Of a stretch of 64,000 bases of DNA, positions 8,171-17,471 are shown piece by piece. The notes below the pieces were generated by a model. It ran no database searches. It was not told the origin of the DNA and was given only the letters and a program-made list of their open reading frames with translations. The position numbers and the translations under genes were made by a program. The number at the start of each line of letters is the position of its first letter. The first letter of the stretch is position 1. The DNA comes from Poriferisodalis sp965215815 (GTDB lineage Bacteria; Actinomycetota; Acidimicrobiia; Acidimicrobiales; Poriferisodalaceae), in the NCBI RefSeq assembly GCF_965215815.1, contig NZ_CBDCEO010000013.1, forward strand, positions 1,488,001 through 1,552,000, in the 5' to 3' direction.

Positions 8171-9079
8171 ATGTTTCCCCGAGTGTTCGCCGATGTGCTC
8201 ACGAATCTGGCGCGTGGGCTGGCGATGGGTGCCGCGGATGTCGTGCCGGGCGTGTCGGGCGGCACGGTGGCGCTTCTGCTGGGGATCTACGACCGGCTGG
8301 TGCGTCAGATCGCACACCTGAGCACGGCTGCCGGATGGCTGTTTCGCGGACGGCTGCGAGCAGCCCTAGCCATGGCTTGGCGAGCCGAATGGGCCTTTCT
8401 CGCCGCCTTGGCGGCGGGCATCGCCATAGCGGTCCTGGCGCTCGTGGAGCTGGTGCGGCTCGGAATCGACAAACAGCCGGTAGGCCTCTCGGCGGCGTTC
8501 TTCGGACTCGTTGCCATGACCGTCGTGACCACCAGACGTGAGGTGAGCCGCTGGCGAGCGGGGCTCGTCGTGTTGTTCGTGGCTGTCGCCGTCGGGGTGT
8601 TCGTGCTGCTGGGCGTCCGGACGGGCAGCGTCACCGATCCCGCTGCGGTGACGATCATCGCAGCCGGCGCTCTGGCGATCTGCGCAATGATCCTGCCCGG
8701 CATCTCCGGCGCCTTCGTGCTGCTGCTGTTGGGGCTCTACGACCCGATTACCGAGGCGGTGGCCGAGCGAGAACTCGGGACCGTCGCGCTGTTCGCACTC
8801 GGTGCCGCCCTGGGGCTCGGGCTGTTCTCCCGCCTTCTCCAATACGTGCTGGAGCGGTGGCGAGATGCCGTGATAGTGGTCCTCATGGGCATGATGGCCG
8901 GGTCCCTGCGGGTGCTGTGGCCATGGCCGGTCGGTGATGCCGACGCTGAGGGCTTCGGTAATGCCGCGCTCGGCGCCCCGCCCGCGTCAGACCTGCTGAG
9001 AGCGATCGTTGTCGCTACGGTGGCTGGCGCCGTTGCCGCGGGCCTGCACCGTTTCGGAGCACGCCAGAGGCCTGCGTGA
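8171..9079 (+). CDS. DUF368 membrane protein, probable undecaprenyl-phosphate translocase
   Basis: Polytopic membrane protein of 302 aa. The N-terminal GAADVVPGVSGGTVALLLGIYDR and the internal repeat ICAMILPGISGAFVLLLLGLYD are the paired signatures of DUF368. Members of this family were recently shown to recycle the lipid carrier undecaprenyl phosphate across the membrane for cell-wall synthesis. ATG 8171 puts the first signature at about residue 20. The frame stays open for more than 1.3 kb upstream through amt, but that part is a shadow of amt. A polyprenyl synthase gene lies at 26 kb but is not linked. Confidence 0.85.
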   Translation: MFPRVFADVLTNLARGLAMGAADVVPGVSGGTVALLLGIYDRLVRQIAHLSTAAGWLFRGRLRAALAMAWRAEWAFLAALAAGIAIAVLALVELVRLGIDKQPVGLSAAFFGLVAMTVVTTRREVSRWRAGLVVLFVAVAVGVFVLLGVRTGSVTDPAAVTIIAAGALAICAMILPGISGAFVLLLLGLYDPITEAVAERELGTVALFALGAALGLGLFSRLLQYVLERWRDAVIVVLMGMMAGSLRVLWPWPVGDADAEGFGNAALGAPPASDLLRAIVVATVAGAVAAGLHRFGARQRPA

Positions 9080-9139
9080 CGGCACTTCGCCGCTGATAGT
9101 CGAGACTGTTCCGCTACCGTCCGGCTCCGCCCACCTCGG

Positions 9140-11959
9140 ATGCACATGGCCACTTCTCTTGTCATTGTCGAGTCGCCTGCGAAGGCGCGCACGATCTCGC
9201 GCTTCTTGGGCGACGACTACGTGGTCGAGTCCTCGGTCGGCCACATTCGTGACTTGCCACGCAATGCCTCCGAGGTGCCCGCCGCCTACAAGTCCGAGCA
9301 GTGGGCAACGCTCGGAGTCAATCCTGACGACGGCTTCAAGCCGCTCTACGTGGTGACGGCCCGCGATCAGGTGAGGCGTCTGAAATCCCTGCTGCGCTCA
9401 GCGGACCAGCTGTATCTCGCCACCGATGAGGACCGCGAGGGCGAAGCCATCGCCTGGCACCTGCTCGAGGTGCTCAACCCGCAGATTCCGGTGCACCGCA
9501 TGGTCTTCCACGAGATCACCGCCGCGGCCATCCGGGCAGCTATCGACAATCCCCGAGACCTCGATCGCCGGCTCGTCGACGCGCAGGAGGCCCGGCGCAT
9601 CTTCGACCGCCTCTACGGCTACGAGGTCTCGCCGGTGCTGTGGCGCAAGGTCGCGCCGCGGCTGTCCGCAGGACGGGTGCAGAGCGTGGCCAACCGCCTC
9701 ATCGTCGAGCGCGAGCGAGAGCGGATGGCGTTCAGAGCCGCCGAGTACTGGAGCATCACCGCCACGCTCGATGCTGAGCCTGCGGCCGCCGGTGGGCCAG
9801 GGCGATCCAGCACAGAGCAGTTCGATGCGTCGCTCATCTCGCTGAACGGCAGCCGCATTGCGACTGGCCGCGACTTCGACCAGCAAGGTGCGCTGCGATC
9901 GACCGAGGTTGCCGTGCTCGACGGCGGTGCTGCGGCGTCGTTGACCGAAGCCATGGGCGGGGCGCGATTCGCCGTGAGTTCCCGGGAGTCCAAGCCGTAC
10001 CGGCGCCGGCCTCCCGCGCCATTCATCACCTCGACCTTGCAGCAGGCCGCCGCCGGCCGGCTGGGCTTCTCGGCCTCGCGCACCATGGCCGCTGCCCAGC
10101 GACTGTATGAGAACGGTCGCATCACCTACATGCGCACCGACAGCACCACGCTGTCGGCTCAAGCCCTCGACACAGCCCGCAGGACCGTCGTCGGCCGCTA
10201 CGGAGCCGAGAACCTTCCGCCGAAGCCGCGCATCTACACCCGTAAGGTCAAGAACGCCCAGGAAGCCCACGAGGCGATCCGCCCAGCCGGCGAGAACTGG
10301 CCCGCGCCCGGCGGCGTGACCGATCTTGGCGGCGACGCCGGACGCCTCTACGACCTGGTCTGGCAGCGCACGATCGCGAGCCAGATGATCGACGCCACCG
10401 GCGAGACCGTCACGATCCGGCTGGCCGGCACGGCGAACTGTGAGTTGGCGCCGGCACTGTCAGCCGGTTCATCGGCAACCGGCCAGCACGACCTTGAGCT
10501 GTCCGCCGCTGGCACCGTGGTGCGCAGCCCCGGTTTCCGGCTCCTGTACGCGCCGCCGCCATCAGGTCCCGACGAGGAGCCTGAGCGCATCCTGCCCGAC
10601 CTCGACGCTGGCGACTCAGCCACCGCAGTGTCCCTCGAACCGGCCGAACACAGCACAAACCCGCCGGCCCGGTTCACCGAAGCCTCACTGGTGCGCCGAC
10701 TTGAGGAACTCGGCGTCGGCCGCCCGAGCACCTACGCCAGCATCATCGAGACGATCCAGGCGCGTGGCTACGTGTGGAAGAAGGGGTCGTCGCTGGTGCC
10801 GGCGTTCACTGCCTTCGCGACGGTTGGACTGATGGAGCGGCACTTCGACCATCTGGTCGACTACGCGCTCACTGCCCGCATGGAGGAAAACCTCGACGAG
10901 ATCGCGAGCGGCGAGCGCGACGCCGAGCCGTGGCTCACCGAGTTCTATTTCGGCGATCAGGATGCGAAGACGCCCGGAGGTGTCCGCGGTCTGCGCTACC
11001 TGGTGTCCGATGACCGGCTCGCAGACATCGATCCGGCGGAGATCAACAGCATCCCCATCGGCGTCGATGCCGACGGCGAATCGGTGGTCGCCCGAGTGGG
11101 ACGTTTCGGTCCGTACCTGCGGCGCGGCGAAGCGACACGGCCGCTGCCCGACGACCTTGCCCCCGACGAGCTCACCATCGAGCGAGCGCTCGAGCTGCTG
11201 TCTGAGCCCACCGAACGGGTGTTGGGCACCGACCCCGATACCGGACTCGACATCCTCGTGCGGCCCGGCCGCTTCGGCCCCTATGTCTCTGTGGGACGGC
11301 CCGACGAGACCGACGAGCGCCCTCGAACGGCATCGTTGCTGGGACCCCAGTCGCCTGAGACGCTGACGCTTGAAGATGCGCTGCAGTTGCTGTCACTGCC
11401 GCGCACGGTGGGAGTTGACCCCTCTGATGGGGAAGAGATCGTGGTGCGCAACGGCCGCTTCGGGCCGTACCTGACCAAGGGCTCGGATTCCGGAAAGACC
11501 GCGGAAAACCGGAGTCTTGAGTCCGAGGAGCAGCTGTTCACGCTGACCTTGGAAGAAGCGTTGGCGCTGCTGGCTCAGCCCCGCCGCCGGCGCGGCCAGC
11601 AAGCCGCAAATACAGGCCGCGAGATCGGTCAGGACCCCGATAGCGGCAAAGCGATCACCCTGCGCGACGGCCGATTCGGACCATATGTGACCGATGGCGA
11701 GTACAACGCGTCGCTGAGGCAGGGCGACGATGCTGAGACGCTGACCGTCGAGCGTGCGACCGAGCTTCTGACGATGCGGCGGGCGAAGGGGCCAGCCAAG
11801 AAGAGCGCAGCCCGGCGCAAGCAGCCGGCCAAGAAGAAATCTTCGGCCAAGAAGCGGGCGGCAAAGAAGGTTGGTGCCAAGAAGAAATCCGCCGCCAAGA
11901 AATCTGCTGCCCGCAAGAAGTCACCGCCACGCAAGCAATCTCGCCCATCAAGCGATTGA
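9140..11959 (+). CDS. topA: DNA topoisomerase I (type IA)
   Basis: Relaxes negatively supercoiled DNA; about 939 aa. The TOPRIM domain begins at once (LVIVESPAKARTISRFL) and has its acidic triad in LATDEDREGEAIAWHL. The catalytic Tyr lies in GRITYMRTDS (near residue 330). From about residue 640 there are repeated C-terminal modules, each with a GRFGPY motif (four copies), in place of zinc fingers, as is usual in actinobacteria. The last 50 residues are a Lys/Arg/Ala-rich tail like that of mycobacterial TopA, which helps processive relaxation. An ATG two codons downstream (9146) is also possible. The topA-tmk-holB order is conserved in actinobacteria. Confidence 0.97.
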   Translation: MHMATSLVIVESPAKARTISRFLGDDYVVESSVGHIRDLPRNASEVPAAYKSEQWATLGVNPDDGFKPLYVVTARDQVRRLKSLLRSADQLYLATDEDREGEAIAWHLLEVLNPQIPVHRMVFHEITAAAIRAAIDNPRDLDRRLVDAQEARRIFDRLYGYEVSPVLWRKVAPRLSAGRVQSVANRLIVERERERMAFRAAEYWSITATLDAEPAAAGGPGRSSTEQFDASLISLNGSRIATGRDFDQQGALRSTEVAVLDGGAAASLTEAMGGARFAVSSRESKPYRRRPPAPFITSTLQQAAAGRLGFSASRTMAAAQRLYENGRITYMRTDSTTLSAQALDTARRTVVGRYGAENLPPKPRIYTRKVKNAQEAHEAIRPAGENWPAPGGVTDLGGDAGRLYDLVWQRTIASQMIDATGETVTIRLAGTANCELAPALSAGSSATGQHDLELSAAGTVVRSPGFRLLYAPPPSGPDEEPERILPDLDAGDSATAVSLEPAEHSTNPPARFTEASLVRRLEELGVGRPSTYASIIETIQARGYVWKKGSSLVPAFTAFATVGLMERHFDHLVDYALTARMEENLDEIASGERDAEPWLTEFYFGDQDAKTPGGVRGLRYLVSDDRLADIDPAEINSIPIGVDADGESVVARVGRFGPYLRRGEATRPLPDDLAPDELTIERALELLSEPTERVLGTDPDTGLDILVRPGRFGPYVSVGRPDETDERPRTASLLGPQSPETLTLEDALQLLSLPRTVGVDPSDGEEIVVRNGRFGPYLTKGSDSGKTAENRSLESEEQLFTLTLEEALALLAQPRRRRGQQAANTGREIGQDPDSGKAITLRDGRFGPYVTDGEYNASLRQGDDAETLTVERATELLTMRRAKGPAKKSAARRKQPAKKKSSAKKRAAKKVGAKKKSAAKKSAARKKSPPRKQSRPSSD

Positions 11960-12044
11960 TGACGCTCGCCCGGCCCGGCGTCGGAGCCGCCCCCAGCTCA
12001 GGGCCAAAGGGCTGCGCGCCCTTGCTCCTAGTCTGCTGAGTGTC

Positions 12045-13499
12045 ATGAATTCGGATCGCTCGATCCCGTCGTTCGACGGCTCGGATACGTCCGGCCCTGC
12101 CGCATCGGGATCGGGGCTGTTCGCTGCGCCGGGCTTCCTGCGCTTGTGGATCGCGCAGGTGGCCAGCTCGTTTGGCGACTGGATCGGGCTGCTGGCGACC
12201 ATTGAGGTGGCGCGGCGAATCGGCGGTGACCAGCCCGGATCTGCGATCGCGCTTGTAGTCACGGCGCGGGTGCTTCCCGGCTTCTTCCTGGCATCGGCGG
12301 GCGGAATCATCGTTGACCGCTTCAACCGCAAGCGGCTGCTGGTGATATGCGACATCGTGCGCGCCAGCGTCTTGCTCACGATCCCGTTCATCGACCGAGT
12401 GTGGGGTCTGGTGCTGGCATCGCTGGTCTTGGAGCTGGCAACTTCGCTGTGGAGTCCGGCCAAGGAAGCCATCGTTCCCAACATCGTGCCCACCGAGCAC
12501 CTCACCGCCGCCAACTCGCTGGGGCTCGTTGCCGCGTATGGCACGTTCCCCCTCGGTGCCGCCGCCTTTGCGGGCATGGCCAAGCTCGGCGCGGTGTTCG
12601 GCTGGACCGACATCGGCCAGGTGGAGATGTCGCTGGTTATCGACTCCGCCACATTCCTGGTGGCCGCGGCGCTCATCGCGACGCTGCCGCTGTCCCCGCA
12701 CATCACCGCTGCGCATCGCAAGCGCGACAGCGGGCGTCGCATCAACTGGAGTCAGGGCTTCCGCGAGCTGCGCGAAGGCTGGGATTTCATCTTCCTGAGC
12801 CCACAGGTGCGCGCCGTGTTGGTCGGCTTGGGCACTGGCATGATCGGCGGGGGAATGCTGGTGCCGCTGGGCGCGGTCTACAACGACGAGGTGCTGGGCG
12901 CAGGCAGTGCCGGCTTCAGTTCGATTCTCGCGGCGATGGGCGTCGGCGTCGGTGGCGGGGTTGCTCTTGTCACCCTGATGCAGAGTGCAGCGAATCGCTT
13001 CGGACATGACTCCCGATTTGCCGGCGCCGGACGTGCCCGCCTCTTTGTGCTCTCGGTCTTCGTAGCCGGAGGGTCGCTGCTGTTCGCCGCCTCGGTGTCC
13101 GTCTCGCTGCTCGTGCTGGCAGGAGTTCTGATGCTGGGGCTGGCTGCCGGTTCGGTGTACGTGACGGGCCTGACGCTGCTGCACGAGAACGTGGAGGAGG
13201 TGCTGCGAGGCCGGGTGTTCGCGGCGATGTACACGCTGGTGCGGTTCTGCTTGCTCATCTCCATGGCGGCGGGAGGGTTCCTGTCCGACGGCTTCAATTG
13301 GCTCTTCGACGTCGCCTTCGACAACGAGATCAGGTTCGGCGACTCGGCGCTGGCGCTGCCCGGTGTGCGCGGGGCGCTGTGGCTGGGAGCGTTGCTGATC
13401 CTGATGGCGGGCGTGCTCGCCGGTCTGTCGCTGCGCAGCCGCCGGGGCGAGGGACGTCGGGCGCCACAGGGGGCGGGCGGCGCTGGGGAAGGGTCATGA
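12045..13499 (+). CDS. MFS transporter (MFS_3/EntS-like exporter)
   Basis: Membrane transporter of 484 aa with about twelve hydrophobic segments. The start region FLRLWIAQVASSFGDWIGLLA and the loop VDRFNRKRLLVICD are typical of the MFS_3 group, which includes the enterobactin exporter EntS and macrolide exporters. The substrate cannot be predicted. ATG 12045 puts the first membrane segment at about residue 30. It sits between topA and tmk and overlaps tmk by 4 bases (ATGA), so it is probably co-transcribed with tmk and holB. A transporter at this position is found in several actinobacterial genomes. Confidence 0.85.
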   Translation: MNSDRSIPSFDGSDTSGPAASGSGLFAAPGFLRLWIAQVASSFGDWIGLLATIEVARRIGGDQPGSAIALVVTARVLPGFFLASAGGIIVDRFNRKRLLVICDIVRASVLLTIPFIDRVWGLVLASLVLELATSLWSPAKEAIVPNIVPTEHLTAANSLGLVAAYGTFPLGAAAFAGMAKLGAVFGWTDIGQVEMSLVIDSATFLVAAALIATLPLSPHITAAHRKRDSGRRINWSQGFRELREGWDFIFLSPQVRAVLVGLGTGMIGGGMLVPLGAVYNDEVLGAGSAGFSSILAAMGVGVGGGVALVTLMQSAANRFGHDSRFAGAGRARLFVLSVFVAGGSLLFAASVSVSLLVLAGVLMLGLAAGSVYVTGLTLLHENVEEVLRGRVFAAMYTLVRFCLLISMAAGGFLSDGFNWLFDVAFDNEIRFGDSALALPGVRGALWLGALLILMAGVLAGLSLRSRRGEGRRAPQGAGGAGEGS

Positions 13500-14218
13500 C
13501 TGCCCGCGGTCGATATGTCGCGCTGGAGGGTTTCGACGGCAGCGGCAAGTCGACGCAGGCCGAGCGACTGGCCACCGAACGCGACGCGGTGCTCACCCGA
13601 GAGCCCGGCGCAACACCGCTCGGCGCATCGCTGCGGGGATTGCTGCTCGATGATTCCGATGACGGCGCGCCTGCGCCGCGCACCGAAGCACTGCTCTTTG
13701 CTGCCGATCGGGCGCAGCACATCGCCACAGTGGTGGCTCCCGCACTCGAAGCGGGCCGCGACGTCGTCACTGATCGCTCGTACGGTTCGACGCTGGCCTA
13801 CCAGGGCTACGGCCGGGGTCTGCCGCTGGACGAGCTGCGTGGGCTGATCGATTACGCCTCCCGGCGGCCGGCGGGCGCATCAATTGAGTTGCCCGAGGTC
13901 ATCCTTCCCGATGTCGTCGTGCTGCTCGACGTGCCGCTCGTCGATTCCGATCGTCGGGTTCACCACCTTGATCGCATTGGCGGTGAGCAGATGTCGCTGC
14001 TGGAGGCTGGCCCGCACGTGGACCAGCCCGAAGCCGGAGAGCCGGACCGGCTGGAGGGTGAAGCGCTGGAGTTTGCGCTGCGTGTGTGGCGCAGCTACCG
14101 GGAGCTCTGCGAGGCAGAACCCGAGCGGTGGGTACGCGTGGACGCCACTGGCAGCGTCGATGATGTTGCTGCGCGGGTCATCGATGCCGTCGCTGAGCAT
14201 CCCGCGATGCAGGACTAG
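13496..14218 (+). CDS. tmk: Thymidylate kinase
   Basis: Phosphorylates dTMP to dTDP; 240 aa. The P-loop is GFDGSGKST, near the N-terminus. The DRS/DRSYGSTLAYQG substrate motif follows at about residue 95, and the lid is around residues 150-185. The protein is longer than the 210-aa norm, mainly because of an insert around RRPAGASIELPE and the acidic GPHVDQPEAGEPDRLEG stretch in the lid. Its start overlaps the MFS stop, and holB follows 10 bases after its stop. Confidence 0.93.
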   Translation: MTARGRYVALEGFDGSGKSTQAERLATERDAVLTREPGATPLGASLRGLLLDDSDDGAPAPRTEALLFAADRAQHIATVVAPALEAGRDVVTDRSYGSTLAYQGYGRGLPLDELRGLIDYASRRPAGASIELPEVILPDVVVLLDVPLVDSDRRVHHLDRIGGEQMSLLEAGPHVDQPEAGEPDRLEGEALEFALRVWRSYRELCEAEPERWVRVDATGSVDDVAARVIDAVAEHPAMQD

Positions 14219-14228
14219 GCCGGTCATC

Positions 14229-15512
14229 GTGGCCTCAGCGTCCGGCGGCGACGATCAGCCGGGCACAACGGAGCCCGCCGCGCTGTCGCTCTTCGACTTC
14301 GACGACCCGCCGTCGGCGCCGCCGGAACCGTCTCGCCCTCTCGACGAAGCGGCGCAGCAATCTGACCTGGGGGAGCTTGCGACCGAATCCGCCCGAACTC
14401 CGGCCGAGAGCCCGCCTCCAACCCCTGTCGCCGCGTCACGGCTCGACGCACCGCCGACTGACGAGGCACCGGTCGGCAACCTGCTTGACGGCATCGTCGG
14501 GCAATCCGCAGCAGTCTCCCGTCTGCAGTCGGCGCTCGAGTCGCCGCTGCCCGCGTACCTGTTCGTGGGTCCCGCTGGTGCGGGACTGCGGAGTGCGGCG
14601 TGCCGGTTCGCAGGCGAACTGCTCGCGGCGCGCAGTACAACACCCGAGCGGGAGCGACGCCTCGCACTCGCCGAGCAGCATCCCGACTTGCTCGTCTTCG
14701 ACCGCGTCGGCGCTGCGATGACTGCCGAGCAGGCCCGCGGCGCCGTGCGTGCAGCAGCGGTTGTCCCGGCAGCCGGGGAGCTCAAAGTCATCGTGCTTCC
14801 TGAAGTGGACCGAGCGGTACTGATCGCGCCGATCCTGCTCAAGTCGGTCGAGGAGCCGCCGCCGTCGTGCGTGTTCGTGCTGCTCGCCGAGGAAATCAAC
14901 CGGCCGATGGAGACCCTGGCATCCCGCTGCGTCCGCATTGACTTCGAGGCGCTGGGTGAAGCCGACTTGCGGGCACTGCTCGTTGCCGAGGGCATCGATG
15001 ACAGCCGTGCAGATTTCGCAGCGGTCGCCGCCGGAGGCTCGATCGATCGAGCTCGCCTGCTTGCCTCCGACGGGGACGCTGCTTCCAGGATCGACACTTG
15101 GCGGGGACTGCGCGACTCGCTCGATGGCACGGCATCTGCCGCTATGGCTGCTGTCGATGCAGCGCTGGAGGCGACCGAGCAGGCAGCGGCACCACTTGAA
15201 GCCCGCCACGAGGCCGAACGTGCGGACGCCGATGAGCGGGCCGAGCTGTACGGGACGAACGTTGGCCGCAGCTCGCTCGACGAGCGCCACCGCCGCGAGC
15301 TGCGGCGAGTGCGCACTGACGAACTCACGATGGGATTCGCAGTGCTGTCCGCACAGATTCGCGATGAGGCCCGCAACGCCACGTTGGCAGCGGGGACCGC
15401 TGCAGAGCAGCTGGCTGCCGTCGGCGATGCTGCAGAGGCCTTGCGTTTCAACGCCAACCAGCGACTCACGCTGAGCTGCCTGTTCATCCGGCTGGGGCGG
15501 ACGAGTTGGTAA
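14229..15512 (+). CDS. holB: DNA polymerase III delta-prime subunit, divergent
   Basis: Clamp-loader subunit of 427 aa. The first 75 residues are Ala/Pro/Glu-rich and probably disordered. The AAA+ region starts at GNLLDGIVGQSAAVSRLQSAL and continues through YLFVGPAGAGLRSAA, HPDLLVF, ELKVIVLPEVD and LLKSVEEPPPSCVFVLL. Two family features are missing. The P-loop Lys-Thr is replaced (GAGLRS), so ATP binding is unlikely, as is known for some delta-prime proteins. The four-Cys zinc module usually found just after the P-loop is also absent. Assignment rests on the conserved VEEPPP motif and the tmk-holB order. GTG 14229 is the only suitable start after the tmk stop. Confidence 0.85.
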   Translation: MASASGGDDQPGTTEPAALSLFDFDDPPSAPPEPSRPLDEAAQQSDLGELATESARTPAESPPPTPVAASRLDAPPTDEAPVGNLLDGIVGQSAAVSRLQSALESPLPAYLFVGPAGAGLRSAACRFAGELLAARSTTPERERRLALAEQHPDLLVFDRVGAAMTAEQARGAVRAAAVVPAAGELKVIVLPEVDRAVLIAPILLKSVEEPPPSCVFVLLAEEINRPMETLASRCVRIDFEALGEADLRALLVAEGIDDSRADFAAVAAGGSIDRARLLASDGDAASRIDTWRGLRDSLDGTASAAMAAVDAALEATEQAAAPLEARHEAERADADERAELYGTNVGRSSLDERHRRELRRVRTDELTMGFAVLSAQIRDEARNATLAAGTAAEQLAAVGDAAEALRFNANQRLTLSCLFIRLGRTSW

Positions 15513-17197
15513 GACTTCGCCGCCGAACCGACACGCCTGACCGCGATGTCGTCCGCGTTGTTACTGCGGAAATATTCGGAGGCCTGACCTCCGCGATGGT
15601 GATGCTGCCATTGGCGCTGGCCTACGGCGTGGCGGCGGGTCTCGGTGCGCTTGCAGGTCTCTACGGGGCGATAGCGCTGGGTTTCCTGGCCGCCGTTGTC
15701 GGCGGAACGCGCACCATGATCTCGGGCCCGACGGCACTGATGGCGGTCACGACAACAGCGGTGATCGCCAACCACGCCGACACTCTCGCCGAGGTCTTCA
15801 CGATCACGATGCTGGCCGGTGTGTTCCAGGTGCTGCTCGGTCTGGCACGGTTGGGGCGCTTCATCGCGTATGCCCCGTACTCGGTGATCTCGGGTTTCAT
15901 GACCGGCATCGGCGTGATCATCATCGTGATGCAGACGCGGCCGCTGGTTGGATTGCCGGTCGAGGGCGGGGGCGTCCTTGCGACCTTGGGCACATGGCGT
16001 GCTGCGTGGGGCGGCGTCGAGTGGACGGCGCTGGTGCTTGCTGGGGTCGCGCTTGGCGTCATGTTCGTGTGGCCGAAGAGGTTCCGGCGCTATGTGCCGC
16101 CGATGTTCGCAGCGGTCGCTGTGGGCACGCTTGTCGGCGCATTCTGGCTGGTGGATGCGCCGACTATCGGGAGCGTGCCAACGGGACTACCCGAGTTGCA
16201 TGCACCTGAATTTGCACTCGCCAGCCTGTTTCGAGCCATACAGCCCGCAGCGACCATTGCCCTTGTCGGCTCGATTGACACGCTGCTGACGGCCCGCATA
16301 GCCGAGTCGATGACACGTCAGCCGCACGATTCGCATCGCGACCTGCTCGGCCAGGGTCTCGGGCACATCGCCACCGGTGTCCTCGGAGGGCTCGCCGGCG
16401 GTGCTTCTGTATGCACCATTGCCAATATCCGCGCCGGCGCGCGGACCCGATGGTCCGGAGCGCTGTGCGCGCTGGTGCTGCTTGCCTTGGTCTTCGGCGC
16501 TGGCACGCACGTGCGGTGGGTGCCTCACGCGGTGCTCGCGGCTGTGCTCATGCGTGTCGGATTCGACTTCATCGACTGGCGATTCGTCCGGCGACTGCAC
16601 CGCGTACAGCGTGAGCATCTGGTCATCATGCTGATCACGCTCGTGCTCACGGTGTTCTTCGACCTCGTAACGGCCGTCAGTTTGGGGTTCATTACCGCAG
16701 CGCTGGCCGGTCTGCGGCAATTCGAGCGTCTCGAAATGGATCGGGTGATCTCCACGCCGCTCCTGGACCGCACGTTCATGGGGAGCGCCTACGGGGCATT
16801 CGACGCGCGCGTTGTTCTGGTGGCACTACGAGGCAGCTTCACGGTGGCTTCGTCGCACAAGCTCATTCACACCATCGGCGCGGACATCGCGGACCACGCT
16901 TTGGTGATCCTGGACTTCACCGACACCGTGTATATCGACGACAGCGCCGCGCTCGTGGTCGACTACCTGATCGAGACTGCACACGAGCAGGGCACTGCAA
17001 CAGCCATCGTCGGGCTCACAGGTGCGCCCCTCAGAACTCTTGACGGTCTCGGAATGCTCTCCACAGTGCCCGAGACCCATGTCGTCGGCACGTTCGAAGA
17101 TGCACGTCAGCTCGCCCGTTCGCTGATTGCCGCCCCGTCAGCAGCGCCCGATGCCGTCGAGCCCGCGGTCGGCGAACGAGCCCGAGGTGGGGATTGA
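15506..17197 (+). CDS. SulP-family anion transporter with STAS domain
   Basis: Membrane protein of 563 aa for sulfate, bicarbonate or a related anion. The first TM helices carry the family motif (LPLALAYGVAAGLG; GLYGAIALGF; GGTRTMISGPTALMAV). A hydrophobic core of 10-14 segments ends near residue 400, and a C-terminal STAS domain (about 430-540) contains LVILDFTDTVYIDDSAALVV. The start appears to be TTG 15506, overlapping the holB stop by 7 bases; the next in-frame start would fall inside the first membrane helix. The last 19 bases overlap the tRNA-Thr gene on the other strand. Sulfate released by choline-sulfatase is one possible link, but the substrate is not known. Confidence 0.88.
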   Translation: MVRLRRRTDTPDRDVVRVVTAEIFGGLTSAMVMLPLALAYGVAAGLGALAGLYGAIALGFLAAVVGGTRTMISGPTALMAVTTTAVIANHADTLAEVFTITMLAGVFQVLLGLARLGRFIAYAPYSVISGFMTGIGVIIIVMQTRPLVGLPVEGGGVLATLGTWRAAWGGVEWTALVLAGVALGVMFVWPKRFRRYVPPMFAAVAVGTLVGAFWLVDAPTIGSVPTGLPELHAPEFALASLFRAIQPAATIALVGSIDTLLTARIAESMTRQPHDSHRDLLGQGLGHIATGVLGGLAGGASVCTIANIRAGARTRWSGALCALVLLALVFGAGTHVRWVPHAVLAAVLMRVGFDFIDWRFVRRLHRVQREHLVIMLITLVLTVFFDLVTAVSLGFITAALAGLRQFERLEMDRVISTPLLDRTFMGSAYGAFDARVVLVALRGSFTVASSHKLIHTIGADIADHALVILDFTDTVYIDDSAALVVDYLIETAHEQGTATAIVGLTGAPLRTLDGLGMLSTVPETHVVGTFEDARQLARSLIAAPSAAPDAVEPAVGERARGGD

Positions 17198-17250
17198 ACC
17201 CACGACCTGCTCTTTACGAGAGAGCCGCTCTGCCACTGAGCTACTCGGGC
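17179..17250 (-). tRNA. tRNA-Thr (anticodon CGT)
   Basis: The full cloverleaf can be folded by eye. The acceptor stem is GCCCGAG/CTCGGGC, the D-arm is GCTC/GAGC and the anticodon stem is GCTCT/AGAGC around loop CTCGTAA (anticodon CGT, reads ACG). The T-arm is GTGGG/CCCAC with loop TTCAATC. The discriminator base is U and CCA is not encoded. The 3' half overlaps the end of the convergent SulP gene. It shares its acceptor and T-arm sequences with the tRNA-Thr(TGT) at 33 kb. Confidence 0.95.
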
Positions 17251-17328
17251 AACAGGCGGTCACGGTAGCAGCGGGTGACGGCACCCCACGAGGGGGTTCC
17301 GGCGCAACCGACCACTAATATCTGCGCC

Positions 17329-17463
17329 ATGAACGCACTTGCTGCGCAGGTCTGGCACTACTGGTTGGCGGTCCCGCTCACCATCGTGACGGTGCTGACC
17401 GTGGCGAAGCTCATCGTCGGCTACGTGAAGACGGTGACTGCTCCGCGGTACCCCAAGCGCTGA
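17329..17463 (+). CDS. Small single-pass membrane protein (44 aa), unknown
   Basis: A short ORF starting at ATG 17329. Residues 8-32 form one hydrophobic helix (WLAVPLTIVTVLTVAKLIVGY), followed by a basic C-terminal tail (RYPKR). It ends 8 bases before the zincin gene, in the same direction, so co-transcription is likely. I do not recognise a family. The clean membrane helix with a positively charged tail and the tight spacing make it more likely to be a real microprotein than chance. Confidence 0.55.
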   Translation: MNALAAQVWHYWLAVPLTIVTVLTVAKLIVGYVKTVTAPRYPKR

Positions 17464-17471
17464 GCAGGCAG

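Noticed and set aside
11655..13184. 509-codon minus-strand frame over the topA end and MFS gene
   Set aside because: Low-complexity Gln/His/Arg-rich composition typical of a shadow frame; it crosses two well-supported genes.
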